DNA of 64,000 nucleotides from Bryoerythrophyllum caledonicum (Eukaryota > Streptophyta > Bryopsida > Pottiales > Pottiaceae), in assembly GCA_963971425.1 (NCBI GenBank), contig OZ020515.1:9068291-9132290 (forward strand). The letters are read 5' to 3'. The notes beneath the pieces are model-generated. The model did not search any database, was not told the DNA's origin, and worked only from the letters and a program-made list of their open reading frames with translations. The translations under genes and the position numbers were made by a program. Shown here one piece after another: positions 1-10,864 of the stretch. Each line of letters opens with the position of its first letter. The stretch's first letter is position 1.

Positions 1-1
1 G

Positions 2-1140
2 GATGCAGTTGAATCTCAGCCTTCTTCCAGCCACGCAGTGGAATCTGTTTCTGACCCTCTGCAAAACATAGCAGAGTCATTGGCCGCAACAACTTTGGCA
101 AATCTGGTTGACATGTTGCCAATTCCAGTTTCTCAAGGTCTTCACCAAGCAGAAACAACTTCTACGTCTGTCCATGCAGACGAGGAAGAGGTTCATCATG
201 GCGTATTCGAAGATGCTAGCGAAGATCTTCTAGCCTTTAGCCCTCCTAGAATTATTCCAAGGTCGTCTGTAGTTGATGTTGGTGGAATGGGTGAATCATC
301 CGCTCCTCATATTGGTTTGACATCCTCTACAGAAGGTGAGTTTCATGTCCGTTCTTCTACTTCACTGTCTTCAGTTCGTGGTATGTATATGACTTGCTCG
401 AAGGATCCTCCGATTGCCATGCGCCTCACTCATGCTTACATGTTTGCTTAACTGTAGGAGTATTACGAGGAGGTACTCGGCTTGCATCCCCCGGCGATTC
501 GAAGGTAAGGCATCCGAGATACACTATTGTCCTCGACTTGAATGGATTTTTGATTCATAGGACTTCTCCGCCGCGTAGTAGTATTCCTAGACCTGACTGC
601 CGTCTCTTTCTGGAGTGGTTGCACAAAATTGCTAATATTGTGATATGGAGCTGTGCGATGAAGACAAATGTCAATAGCATGTTAGTAGATGCCCTGAGCA
701 ACTCTCTCCTGAAGCCAACTAACCTTTTAGTTTTGTCCCAAGTTGATACTACAATGTCAACGTTTCCTAGAAAGGAGAATCCATCCAAACGATACATGCT
801 GAAGGACCTCAGGAAACTCGCTCGGCTTCATGACCACGTGGACATTGATCTCACTTTGCTCATAGATGACAGTCCGGAGAAGAACCTCCTCAATGGCGAG
901 TTCAATGCTATACATCCTCGTCCTTGGATTGGTGATTTGAAGGACAAGTTTCTCGCTACGTGCCTGAAGCCTTGGCTGACAATAATGTTTTTGTCACGCA
1001 TCCATGTAGCAGAGTTTGTTCAGAACAATCCCCTCCCTGAATGTCAGGATTGTCGTACGCTGAGGGCGACTGAGCTTTCTAGAAATATTATAAGAGGGTG
1101 TTCTCAGAAGTGGGATCCCTCGATCCCGGGATTTCAATGA
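2..1140 (+). CDS. FCP1-like HAD-fold phosphatase, 5'-partial, two exons
   Basis: The reading frame is open to the left edge, so the true start lies outside the window. Exon 1 ends at 380 (donor GTATGT) and exon 2 starts at 458 after an acceptor ending CTGTAG; the 77-nt intron keeps frame. The N-terminal part is Ser/Thr/Glu-rich and looks disordered. The C-terminal part is an FCP1-homology (NLI-interacting factor) domain: the catalytic loop reads LDLNG, followed by IWSCAMKTNV, and LLIDDSPEKN forms the second acidic motif. Family members dephosphorylate phosphoserine/threonine, classically the RNA polymerase II C-terminal domain. The canonical loop is DLDxT; here the second Asp is Asn, so activity is uncertain, although DLNG variants are common in plant paralogues. 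The frame ends at a TGA at 1138-1140. Confidence 0.8.
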
Positions 1141-1951
1141 CACTTCAGTCTCATCGATGACGTAAATATTGTTTATATTTTTTGAGGATATTTTTGTAGC
1201 CTTTAAGGATGTTCTGTTCTTTTTAAAAATGACCACCATGTTTATCTCCGATGTTTTATTTTCTAAGTTTCCCCCTTTCATAATCACATTCACGTGTCCT
1301 TTTTTGTCGCTCGTTGTTTTTCTAGATGATCAAAGGATCCGTCGATGTTATTTATAACCTCCCGATCTTTTGTCATGTTCACAGCTTTTACACAACCAGA
1401 AGAAAGTTATTGTATTGTCCCTGAACGGAGTCCTTTGTTTCGAAAAATACGATTATTGCACCCCATGACGCTTCAATCGAGATAATATTGTAGTTCGTCC
1501 TGGTCTCCTAGAGTTCTTCAGAATCCTTCTGAAGTCCTTTCATGTCGGTATCTAGTCTTCCATGATTCCGTCACGCCTGAAGAAGGTTCTTGATGTTATC
1601 ATTCCCAAAGATATAAGGACTCAACTTCTTTTCGTCTATAGCCGGAACAAGTGCTCAAGGCCACATCTTTATCCTAACATTATACCTAACATTGGAACGG
1701 CCTTGCTTCCATTCATTCTTCCCCTGTGAGCTTCTTGCTCGGTGAAGGCATATCTTTGTGCATGTGAGATGGATGGAAAGTTTAGACGAAGACTGCTTGA
1801 ACCATGGCACTTTGAGCCAGTATTGCATACTTTATAAATGGTTCCTGGATTAAATAGGTACTCCCTCCATCTTTCTTATCAGTACTTGTCATTGAGTTAT
1901 TTATATGAATAAAGCATCAACTGATTTTCATCTTCTTCTTCCTATCTACTT
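1141..1951. other. 3' flank of the FCP1-like gene, no gene seen
   Basis: AT-rich sequence with no convincing frame. A poly(A)-like AATAAA lies near 1908 and a CTCCCTCC word at about 1862, which in plants often marks a transposon end; no partner end was found. Confidence 0.4.
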
Positions 1952-2196
1952 GAGTGTATAACATTCGGGAGATCCCTCGATGTGACTTGGATTACTTCAA
2001 ACAATTTTTTGAACACATCTCTCATCAAAGGCATTGCTTCTCATTGAACTTCAATTACAGTTAATTCTCAACAGAGTATATAACAGTCGGGAGATCCCTA
2101 GATGTGACTTGTATTACTAAAAACTATTTTTTGACCACATCCCTCATCAGAGGCATTGCTTCTCATTGAATTTCAATTACAGATAATTCTCAACAG
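1952..2196 (+). repeat. Tandem duplication, unit about 122 bp, two copies
   Basis: The segment from 1952 recurs from 2074 with scattered substitutions. Both copies share GGGAGATCCCT, then CTCATCA and GGCATTGCTTCTCATTGAA. No coding frame is kept across both copies. Confidence 0.85.
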
Positions 2197-2209
2197 ATTC
2201 TTTGTGCCT

Positions 2210-2300
2210 ACTTGAATGTCGCATTTCGTGCTCACCATGATGTCGCATTTTGTGCTTACCTGAATGTCGCATTTCCCTAAACCCTAAATGTTGCATTTTT
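2210..2300 (+). repeat. Short degenerate array of TGTCGCATTT
   Basis: Four imperfect copies of a roughly 22-bp unit containing (A)TGTCGCATTT and GTGCTTACC lie in a row; the last carries TGTTGCATTT. Confidence 0.6.
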
Positions 2301-3127
2301 TGCTTATCTATAGCTTCGACCCTACATCACTTGATAACTTCCATACTACTTGATGCAAATACTCTGTCGCACCGATATCATTGGAGGATCTCCCGGTCCA
2401 GCCACTTACTCATATAAATGTGCCAGAGTCCAAGATTCATCTCAAAGTCTAGATTTACTTAAATGTGGCATATTCTTAAAACTAGATGCCATATTATACT
2501 TTGAATTTGACCATATCAAATGCTAGTGGATCTTAGACTTGACTTCCTTTTATTGTAGTCAACTTGTCAATGTTTATCCCTTTAAGAACAATAGGTCTGA
2601 AAAATCCACAAGTATAGTAGATCATGTAGAACACCACAGGTCAAAATCTACACAAAGGGTACATTTTACTGTGGTTGGTCACTACAAACATCACTATAGT
2701 TTTCTCATCAGACTCCAACATATATTTTCACCCGATTCGTTGAAAGCGTATGGATCTAGGGAACTTAATCCCTACAAGACCATTTCTCCTTAGGAGGACG
2801 ATTTTGATTATGGGTAGGTTCCTAAAATTTGAAAAAAAAAAAATTGAAATTTATATAATGGACATTGGATTGTCCCTCCAAAGAGAAATGTAGAGTTTTT
2901 TTTTTTTTTTTGGATTCATGGTTTGAAAGTTAGTACTACTCAAAGTTTGCTAACTCACTCAACGCAAAAAAGAAAATGAACCATTTTTTTGACTTCAAAT
3001 GCTGTAATCCTCATATTTTTGCAATGTATTGCAGCCAAAAACTATGGTAAGCTCATATAGAAGTGTGTCGATAGTATTTCCTGTTGGGGCTTATACGAGT
3101 CTCTTCAGTCCACCATTTGACAGTAAC
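2301..3127. other. Relics of the AT-rich transposon family, no gene
   Basis: Parts of this stretch match other places in the window: the segment near 2500-2575 resembles 61509-61560, and 2935-3010 resembles 41310-41400 inside the large inverted repeat. Poly-A and poly-T runs are frequent. No gene is seen. Confidence 0.5.
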
Positions 3128-3337
3128 CTAGTCCTTCATTTCTTCAGGCATACCTAGCCTCTTCTTCCTTTTTGCCAATGCAAAAGGAGTTCTATCCAAA
3201 CGCACAATCTTGCGTTGCAATGCTAACCTTAAGTTTGTAGGATTCACCTTCAACATTCTCGACAATGCTTTTATGTTAGTTGCATTTCTAAATACAGCTG
3301 CATCTAGAAATACAACCTTCCTAGCAAGCTTGTCCAT
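3128..3337 (-). pseudogene. Fragment of a transposon-like open frame
   Basis: A 69-codon basic frame (high Lys/Arg, with ALSRMLKVNPTNLRLALQRK and LAKRKKRLGMPEEMKD). It is helix-rich and could be the DNA-binding part of a transposase. After its stop the same frame resumes with WWTEETRISPNRK, a sequence style I associate with transposon-derived proteins. The family cannot be named; the fragment has no recognisable catalytic domain and no neighbours belonging to it. Confidence 0.35.
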
Positions 3338-4642
3338 AGATTGAGCACCCTTGACGGCCTTAACTTTTGTTGATAATTATGCAAAAATTCAAAAGTGAGC
3401 TTTTTCTAAGGATAACATTCTAGAAGGAATGGCTTGATGCGCTCATCTTACAAAAAGCACTCCATAATCTTCAGCCTTAAAGATGCCATCGAACAAGCTT
3501 GCATCTTTCACATGAAAAAATTCACGATCTCGGATACTACATGGCATAGTTCACGTGACGACACCTCACTACCTTCTTGTCTATTGTCGGAGGTACTGGC
3601 AAGCAATCTTGACTCTTCTTCTCTCTCCCCCTTAGCTCCCAACGTCTTTTTTTTGCTCTGCCTCCCATTTTCTTAGACTTTGTAGGGATTCAACGTGTTA
3701 CGTGTTTTGCAGCCCTTGCACGAGGACCCTTTTTCTTTGTTTCCGCACGCCTATTGGCATTGTAGGCGTTTGCCATTGCTCGCAAAAGAAGCAACCCTGG
3801 AACCCTAAACCCTAAACTCTACAAACTAAACATGCTAAACACAAAAACCAAAAAGTCTATAGACTCCCTGACTTGCATCAACTCTAAACCCTCAGGTGGA
3901 TCTCAAGCACACCTGTTGTTGCATAACTTGACCTAATCTTGAATAGATTGTATCAGACATGCGACAAAACACAATATGCACTATGGCCACGAACTGCCCC
4001 AAACCAACAAAGCTGCCGGCACCTTAGAGATTCCAAATTTTGCACAGTTTGTACCGTTAGTACTTGTTCGTACACATTGTACTGAAATCTCAAGTTTGGC
4101 CAAGGGGTAGATCGTAGTGTGCAACCACTCTGTGAACCATCAAAGTGACACATTGCTCACCTCCCGAAGAAGTCGGCGCAAAAATGCCAAGCATTGTAAG
4201 CTTACAGTGGTGAGAAATGCAAGGCTAGAGTTGGACATGGTAGTCATGGAACCCCGGCCCCGACATATGTTGGTAAAAAGAAGGTTTTAGATCACCAGAA
4301 AATGTTTCTGCTGAATTTTGGTTTTGTACAGACAATATTAGCCGGTGTATGAAGGGGTCGAAGAAAATGTTTGTGGTCGATTGGCCATTAGTTTTGTTGA
4401 CATGGCCGGTGAAGCTTGACACTAATTTATCACTGCACGAGGTATAAGCGTTGGAGGAAGCAAATTTCCGGTTGCAACAACATGGAATTCTAAACCGCGA
4501 AGACAATTTCAACGTCTATGAACATGCCTCTTCTGCGGTTGCACTTCTCCATTGCAGTGAATTCAAATTTTCACCGTACCTTCAGAAATGGTTACCTAAT
4601 TCATAGAACAACAATTGTTCTCTCAATTGAGCATCGCAACAA
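3338..4642. other. Intergenic stretch, nothing firm
   Basis: Several short frames occur on both strands but none shows a domain, codon pattern or homologous copy in the window. A stretch near 3800 has repeated ACCCTAAAC-like words, too short and imperfect to call a telomeric repeat. Confidence 0.4.
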
Positions 4643-4984
4643 GTGGTGAAGCGTTGCTTTTATAAAGACTGCAACGTATCCAAATTCCATGCCATATCGT
4701 TTCTAGGATTTGGTTGCGTTATTACTCTTTGTACGGAGAAGGACAAGTCCTACTGTATTATCTTCACGGATCTCCCGGGATATACGTGCCCTAATTTCTT
4801 GAAGATGGCATCGGAGGCATTGGGGAAGAAGGGGCATTGGAAGTATTGCAAGCATGTGTATTACATCTTGCGCCACCTGTATAAGATAGACTACAAAGAG
4901 GAGGTATTCATGCATGCTCCAAGCTATAGCTTCAACAAAGTCATGCACATTCTTGAGCTTGCTAACATTGCCGAACAAGCGTAA
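4643..4984 (+). pseudogene. SWIM-type zinc-finger-like fragment
   Basis: A 113-codon frame containing LPGYTCPNFLKMASEAL followed by GKKGHWKYCKHVYYIL. The TCPNF ... CKH arrangement fits a SWIM-type zinc-binding element (CxC-xn-CxH) with the first CxC reduced to a single Cys. SWIM domains occur in MULE transposases, FAR1-like proteins and related plant proteins, and bind DNA or protein. The frame opens with a non-ATG codon after an in-frame stop region, so this is probably an exon or a broken piece. A genuine small host gene with an unseen upstream exon is the alternative. Confidence 0.5.
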
Positions 4985-5809
4985 AGAAGGCAATATAGTC
5001 ATACTCAAAAATATTATGTTTCTAGATTGCTTATTTGTAGCATCGTGACGTAGATGTTGAATCAATATTGGATTTCATGACTATGTTTTATAGTCATAAA
5101 TTTAGTTAATATATCTAGTGATATTCTTCTGAGTAGTAAATTGTCATACTCCATATGCAATACTCTACGAAGTGGTCGGTTTCATACATAATAATTTTTA
5201 TATGGAGACTATCTATTTTTTTGGGAAATTTCAAGAAATTTTTCTAGGTGATACCCATATAATGCCAAAGTGATACCTTTAAATACTTTAGCAATATCCA
5301 TGGAATGCCTAGATGACACCCATTGTCTCCAAATCACTTTGATATATAAAATATTTAATTTGGCCGATAGTATCCAAAAGTGACCACTTTGTACAATATT
5401 CTAGCACGACGTTGTCATTTGCAGATCAAAAAATCTCATATGTATCTAGATATGCTCCCTCGAAAATGTAGACATTTCAATTTTTTTAATAAGACGCAGA
5501 TTATTACCTAAGCACAGAAAGAAAAGCAAGCCCAAAAACGGGAAAAAAAATCGTATGGCACAAGTGATCACAGTTGTAGGATACTTTCTTAATTTAATAT
5601 TCAAAAAAAAAAATTCTCTGAAAATTGTAGTTCTACCAAAATTGCCATAAATTTCACATGTTTTTTTTAAAAAAAAACAGTTTTTCTTTTCCCGAATTCA
5701 GAGTTTTAAATGCTCGCCGCTTGCCGCTCACAAGATGGCATCGTTGGTATGTTGAATACACAAAAAACATCATGTTGCAACAGGCAAAGGTGGCTTCTTT
5801 GCTCTTTAA
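4985..5809. other. AT-rich intergenic DNA
   Basis: No supported gene. Poly-A/poly-T tracts and short transposon-like words only; the TTAA target of the following element sits at 5806-5809. Confidence 0.4.
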
Positions 5810-6128
5810 GGGTTAAATGCCACTTTAGACTATGGTGGGAAAGTGCACCGATTGGTTAAGAAGTTTTGGCCAAGATATGGTTATTGAGGCAACTGGTGGG
5901 AGTTGCTCTTTTCTTGTGGTTTAGTTTCTTGTCTAAGGAATTGAGCCAGACATAGAACTAAACCCACATAGTTGTTTTTTTCATTCATGCTTGAAGTTCT
6001 CCACCAGACAAGTCTTGGCCATAGTCTAAACCCAATCTGGTGAAAAACAAATTTTACTCCAATCATATTGCTCCATTTTCTTAAAATTCTTAACCAGTGA
6101 ACTTCTCCACCATAGTCTAAAGCGGCCC
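5810..6128. mobile_element. 319-bp non-autonomous TIR element flanked by TTAA
   Basis: The ends are inverted copies sharing CTTTAGACTATGGTGG about 15 bp inside each terminus and GGTTAAGAA further in. The element starts GGG, ends CCC, and is bounded on both sides by TTAA (5806-5809, 6129-6132). A TTAA target fits piggyBac-like elements; a Tourist-type origin is possible because TTAA contains TTA and TAA. No coding capacity. Confidence 0.65.
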
Positions 6129-7299
6129 TTAATCACGCTTGCTCACTTTCAAATGAGCCATGTCAAAACATTGGATGAGAAACATTGAATTCAAACAAAC
6201 AAGCAACTCCCGGTGTGGGAGTCTAAAACTCCCACTTGGTCACCCCTACCAAAAAAATTAGTTAAAATAGGGTTTTTAGTATTAGTTAACTAGAAAAATA
6301 GTTAGTATTGTGTGAAATTAGATTAGATAGCCAATAGAGAAAATAGAGAAATGCTTAAGTAGTTAATAAGGTTTATAGTGGTCATAAAACCGGGTCTTTA
6401 AATCACTAATTTAAGTCCCGGGAAACAATTTCAAAAGAGTCCCGGGAGATATCCCGGGACGTAAGTCTAAAATCACCACTTAAATCTAAATTAACTAGTT
6501 GAGTTTAGAAGGTAGTTAGAAGTAGTTGAGTTCTTCTAGATGCTAATTCTTGTTTGAATTAGTAGTAGTGGTAGAGAAAAGAAAAGAAAAGACAAAAAAG
6601 AAAAAGATAAAAGAAAAAGAAATAGAAAAGAAAAAGATAAAAGAAAAAGAAATAGAAAAGAAAAAGATAAAAGAAAAAGAAATAGAAAAGAAAAAGATTT
6701 CAAAAAATAAAATAAAATAAAATAAATACATACCTGGATATCAACCCGGGTATGAACTAGCCCGGGTACCAACCCGGGTACCCGGGTATCACCCGGGCAG
6801 CAGCCCGGGTATCTCCAACCGTCATGGTCGGCCTCTCTCTCCCCGAAATTTCACCTGTCCTCTCCAGAAACTCTTTCCCCCCTCCAGAACTCTTCTCTCC
6901 TCTCCCTCCTCTAAAAATCTCCCCCCCCCTCAAATTTTCTCCTCTATCTCCCTATCTAGTTCTCTCTCTCTCTCTATTTTGTCTTTTTGGAGTTGGGGTT
7001 TGAAGAAGTAGTCAAAGGAGTGAAGAAGAGGTGGTGCAACAAGGAGGAAGAAGAGGAAGGAGAGGAGGCTTTTCAAGTGTCTTGGACGTGCGCGGACTAG
7101 GGTTTGGTGGAAGAGGTGCGCAAGTTAGGGTTTGGTGGAGATTTTAGGGTTTTGTGGAAGTGGAGGAGATTTGTGGCCGAAGCGAGAAGATAAAAGAGAC
7201 AAAGGAAGGAGGTTGCGGGTGCAACAACAAAGGTGACTCTTGCCCATGTTGGGTTTCTTTTGTTTGTGAGAATTTCTTGTTTGTGAGTCTTTTCCTCTC
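6129..7299. other. Unclassified repeat-like DNA rich in CCCGGG and pyrimidine tracts
   Basis: Contains a cluster of CCCGGG sites (three near 6417-6460, six or so in 6745-6812), a purine array and a long CT-rich tract (about 6830-6980) reminiscent of retroelement untranslated DNA. No reverse transcriptase or other domain was found, so it is left unclassified. Confidence 0.4.
6601..6699 (+). repeat. Perfect 30-bp purine repeat, three units plus a partial
   Basis: Units at 6601-6630, 6631-6660 and 6661-6690 are identical, built from A/G words such as AAAAAGATAAAAG. The 78- and 62-residue frames opposite it encode only Phe/Ser/Leu low-complexity sequence and are not called as genes. Confidence 0.95.
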
Positions 7300-9623
7300 T
7301 TGTCTACCGGGGTGACTCCCCGGTAATATCCTCCCCGGTCTAAAGAAAAAGTCCTCCCCGGGGACTTCATCTAGACCTCATTGTGTTGTTTACATGTGTA
7401 GTTGTTGTGGATTGTCCAAGCCTTGTGACAAGTTTTTATCTTGAGTTGTCTCCCTCCTCATATCATTTTAGGTCTTGCCCACAATTCCTATCTTTTTCCC
7501 GGTCTTCCCGGTCAACCGGGAAGAACCTCTTTCTAAGTCCTTGTCTCCAAAGTCTTCTCCTCGTTATCATTATATGTGACCTTGTGTTGTTAGTATGTTG
7601 CTAGATGTATGAGATACCCATATCCACATACTCTAGCAAAGTGTTCCGGAGTTGTCTACCGGCTGACCGGTAGACTTGTGTTTCCGGGCCAGACCGGAGT
7701 TTGTGACAAGTTAATAAGGAGATTGGTGGAAGTACAGGCATTTTGAGGATTTTGTCTACCTAGGACAACATGGCTCTCCGGTGAGTTAGGTGGATTCTCC
7801 ATCCTCTAAAGGTGGGGCTTGAAGGTCTATGAGAGAAAAAGAAGCCTCCCGGTAACTTCTACCGGGAAGGAACCGGTAGACCTCCCTTCCTCAACCTCGG
7901 AGTCTTTGGTGGAGTCCTATGCGGCTATACTAATCGAGCTTAAAGAGACTCCGCATGTATCTATAGATACACCCAACCTTCCGGTGGATACCGCCACTCC
8001 ACCGGTAGATCTCCCGATGGATATTCCCAATCCACCGGTAGACCTCCCGGTTGAGACATCCGACCTCCCGGGGGATTCTCTTGACCCTGTTGGTACTTCC
8101 AGACGTGGTGACAATCTCTATACGTCTCAACCGGAAGAGTCTTCCGGTTGAGTCTTTGTTATATGTTATGTGTTGATTTACCTCACCGGTTAGTGAGAAG
8201 TCGTTTTAAGTTGCTAGAATTACACACTAGGGTGAGAGTAGTGATGTCGATGGGGCCCCATTGCGCACCCGGTCACTACCACTTGAGTGGTTTCTCCGGC
8301 TACTTATTTTTGTTAGGAAAAGGTTCACCGGTTCCGGGACCGCCGGACCAGGAGTCTTCCGATCTACCGGTCTTCCAGTTTACCGGTCTACCGGTAATCC
8401 GCCGGTGACTAGGCTACCCTTGATTTTAGGATCTAGATGCCGTTTTGTCTTTTAGTGGAGCTACTTTTGGAGGGTAGCTATTGACTTTAGTGCACCTCCT
8501 AGATGCCGTTTCGTCCTTTTGCGGTCTAGTTATGGAGCGTAGCTATTGACTTTAGTGCACTCTTTAGATGCCATTTCCACCTTTTGGGGATCTAGGTTTG
8601 GAGGGTAGCTAGTGGCCTTTGTGTACTTAAGGGCCTTGAGCTCTTGTGTTATGTACTCTTCTCTTTATTGATCTCCTCGTGTCTTGCCTTCATTGCTTGT
8701 GTCTAGAGTCTTTGTTGAGCTTGTGTGAGTGGACCGGGAGAGAGTTGAGTCCTCCTAGTGTGTCTTTGCTAGGTGTACAAAGTTGTGACTTGTTGTGTGT
8801 TAAGTGATTGAGTGTGAGTAGAGACATCCCGAGGGGCTAGGATATCCGGGTTAGATAGGTAGAGTGAGGTCCGGGACTTGTGCTCTAGACTTTTCACCGG
8901 TGGGACCGGAAAGAGTTGCTTTACCAGATGGGATCCGGGAAGCCCACGGCTATTTATGATAGCCTCCCTTAAGTGGGAAGTGTTCGGATTGGTGGGGAGT
9001 AGGGGGTGACATCCCCCTTCTCTCGGTACATCGGGAGACATCCCGGCTAAGCCTGAGTCCGGAGAATACCGGGATTATTACCCTTGCAGTGGATGAGTTC
9101 CAACGATCCCCGTGGAAGGTTGTTTTGCTCATATGATTTGCTTAGTACTAACTTGTTGTGAGTCTTGTATCTTCTTAGTTTGATTCATTGGGTGTGGTTG
9201 TAGTTGGAACCCGGGCTTGCGTGACCGGTTTACCGGGACAAGTTCCCGGTAGATTGTGAAGACCGGTGAACCGGCTGCGACCTTTATAACTCTTTCAAGG
9301 TGTAGGGTTAGATTGTGGATATTGTGGCCTCTGGACTGCGAGAACGGAGGGCAGTGACTTTCCGGGCACGGTAAAAACTTACCGGAAATCTACTCTGACG
9401 CTCAACAGAGTTTAACTGAAACACATTTGGTTACTTGTTATCGGTGACTAAGGTACCGGGGAAGCCATCCTCCGGGATGTGCCGAGGTATTATGTGTGAA
9501 TTATTGTTAAGATTTAAAGAGTTTGATGCACGATAAAAATCCCTGGAAACGATCTGGTAAGGTGGGCTAGCTTAAGGTTAATTTCGGTTAATTTTGAGAA
9601 TAACGAACCACTAGACTACGACA
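7300..9623. repeat. Repeat-derived region saturated with CCGGT/ACCGG
   Basis: About 38 CCGGT/ACCGG sites were counted by eye in 2.3 kb, roughly eight times random expectation. A 110-codon plus frame (7819-8151) is Pro/Asp-rich (PPVDLPMDIPNPPVDLPVE), but its periodicity comes from the nucleotide word, so it is not called as a protein. There is no polymerase, transposase or protease domain. The region abuts the MULE end at 9624. Likely part of a large element whose coding part is absent. Confidence 0.5.
8430..8632 (+). repeat. Threefold tandem repeat, 66-bp period
   Basis: The word AGATGCC(G/A)TTT recurs at 8435, 8501 and 8566, each followed by GGTAGCTA or GTAGCTA. The copies have drifted and have no common open frame. 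Confidence 0.75.
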
Positions 9624-10274
9624 CCCGGTCACTACAGTCAATCCGGGTTCGCGGTGTCAGGGCCTGGTTTTAGCCCTGACAGCGCGTAGAGCGGCCCTTC
9701 TCCCCAAGCGCCTTTTCGCCTCCTTCCCACGATAACTGCCACTCTCGCCCTCAATTATTTCACGCTGCCCGTCTCTCTTTTCTGCACTTCTCGCCGAAAA
9801 ACCCCTTCGCCCCCGCCTTCTCCGGATCACCGAAGTCACCTTCTCGCCCCCGCCTTCTTCGGATCTCCGAAGTCCCCTTATCGGCCCGACACGTGTACTC
9901 CAGAATGACCCACCCTTCTCGCCAGCTTGAAACTGCCATCCACACCGTTTCGTACGGCGTTGTCTTTGGCACGATCATTGTGCCGTGTAGAATTCTTTCG
10001 GAAGGGGAGTGATTGTCTGCTCCTGAATTGAGTTCCTCGATCACAATCTTCCCATACAAGACAGGTCGAATGGAGATTCTAGGGAGACGGCGCCACCAAC
10101 CGTTGCCGATAACGGGGTAGCTGGGAGGAATTGGAGGCGTCAAGGGAGAAAGAAAGAAGCTGGCGTGCAAGAGAAGGGGGTGGAGGACCTTGATGCCGCG
10201 TTTAGGGTTTGGCCCGCATGCAGACTACCTGAAGGCACACGGTCACAAGGTTCTTCGGATGCGCGATTCAAAGA
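9624..10274 (+). repeat. Left terminal inverted repeat of the MULE
   Basis: Pairs with 19737-20353 at high identity across about 620 bp. It carries an extra segment near 9841-9885 that duplicates the neighbouring unit containing TCGGATC(A/T)CCGAAGT. The inner part corresponds to the first coding segment of the transposase, present in intact form only at the right end. Confidence 0.9.
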
Positions 10275-10864
10275 GTAACGCAATCCAAGCTTATCGCCGA
10301 TATTCCCTTAGATTGTAGGTCCAGGCTAATCGGTTTAGGCGGCGTAGGCAATAATCATCATCGCCATCACCATCACCATCAACGTGAAACCCTAATCCAG
10401 GCATGGCAAAGTTTTGTGTGGCGGCACCATTTCCAGCACTTTCGAACTGTGTTTTTTGCCCTCTAGCGACATATCTAGGATCTTCAAGCTCTGCGTCAGC
10501 GATCGTTGCTTCAAAACTCGAGGATTTTCTAGGCTCTGCGTCAACGATCGCCGACTGAACTTTTCGGTAAGTTCCCTGCCTTTCTTGCTTTTTATTTAAT
10601 TCCATTTCGGTAAGTTCTCTGTCATTCTTACTTTCCATTTCTTTTCGGTGATGCATACGGGCGGTCCTTCTTCCATTCCGTTTCAAATGTGGGGCGTTGG
10701 AAAGTAAGCTGTGTGAAGGTGTAGGAAATTTTGCAAAGCGTCCAGGTTTAGGATTTAAGAGTTATAGGGTTCCCGATAATCGTTTCTTGCGATAAGGTTT
10801 CATGTTCGGCAATGTCCTTCCTCGCAGGACCGTAAAAATGCCGAAGCAGCCGGTGTGTTTCTGA

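Noticed and set aside
3770-3830. Interstitial telomere repeat (ACCCTAAACCCTAAA)
   Set aside because: Only two to three imperfect units.
6536-6772. Phe/Ser/Leu-rich frames opposite the purine array
   Set aside because: Low-complexity translation of a perfect 30-bp nucleotide repeat.
7819-8151. PVDLP-rich 110-codon frame as a gene
   Set aside because: The repeat tracks the CCGGT/ACCGG word enriched on both strands across the region; frames on the minus strand are equally open.
9600-9630. Target duplication for the MULE
   Set aside because: Left and right flanks share only a 5-base ACTAG at different offsets; not adjacent to the ends.
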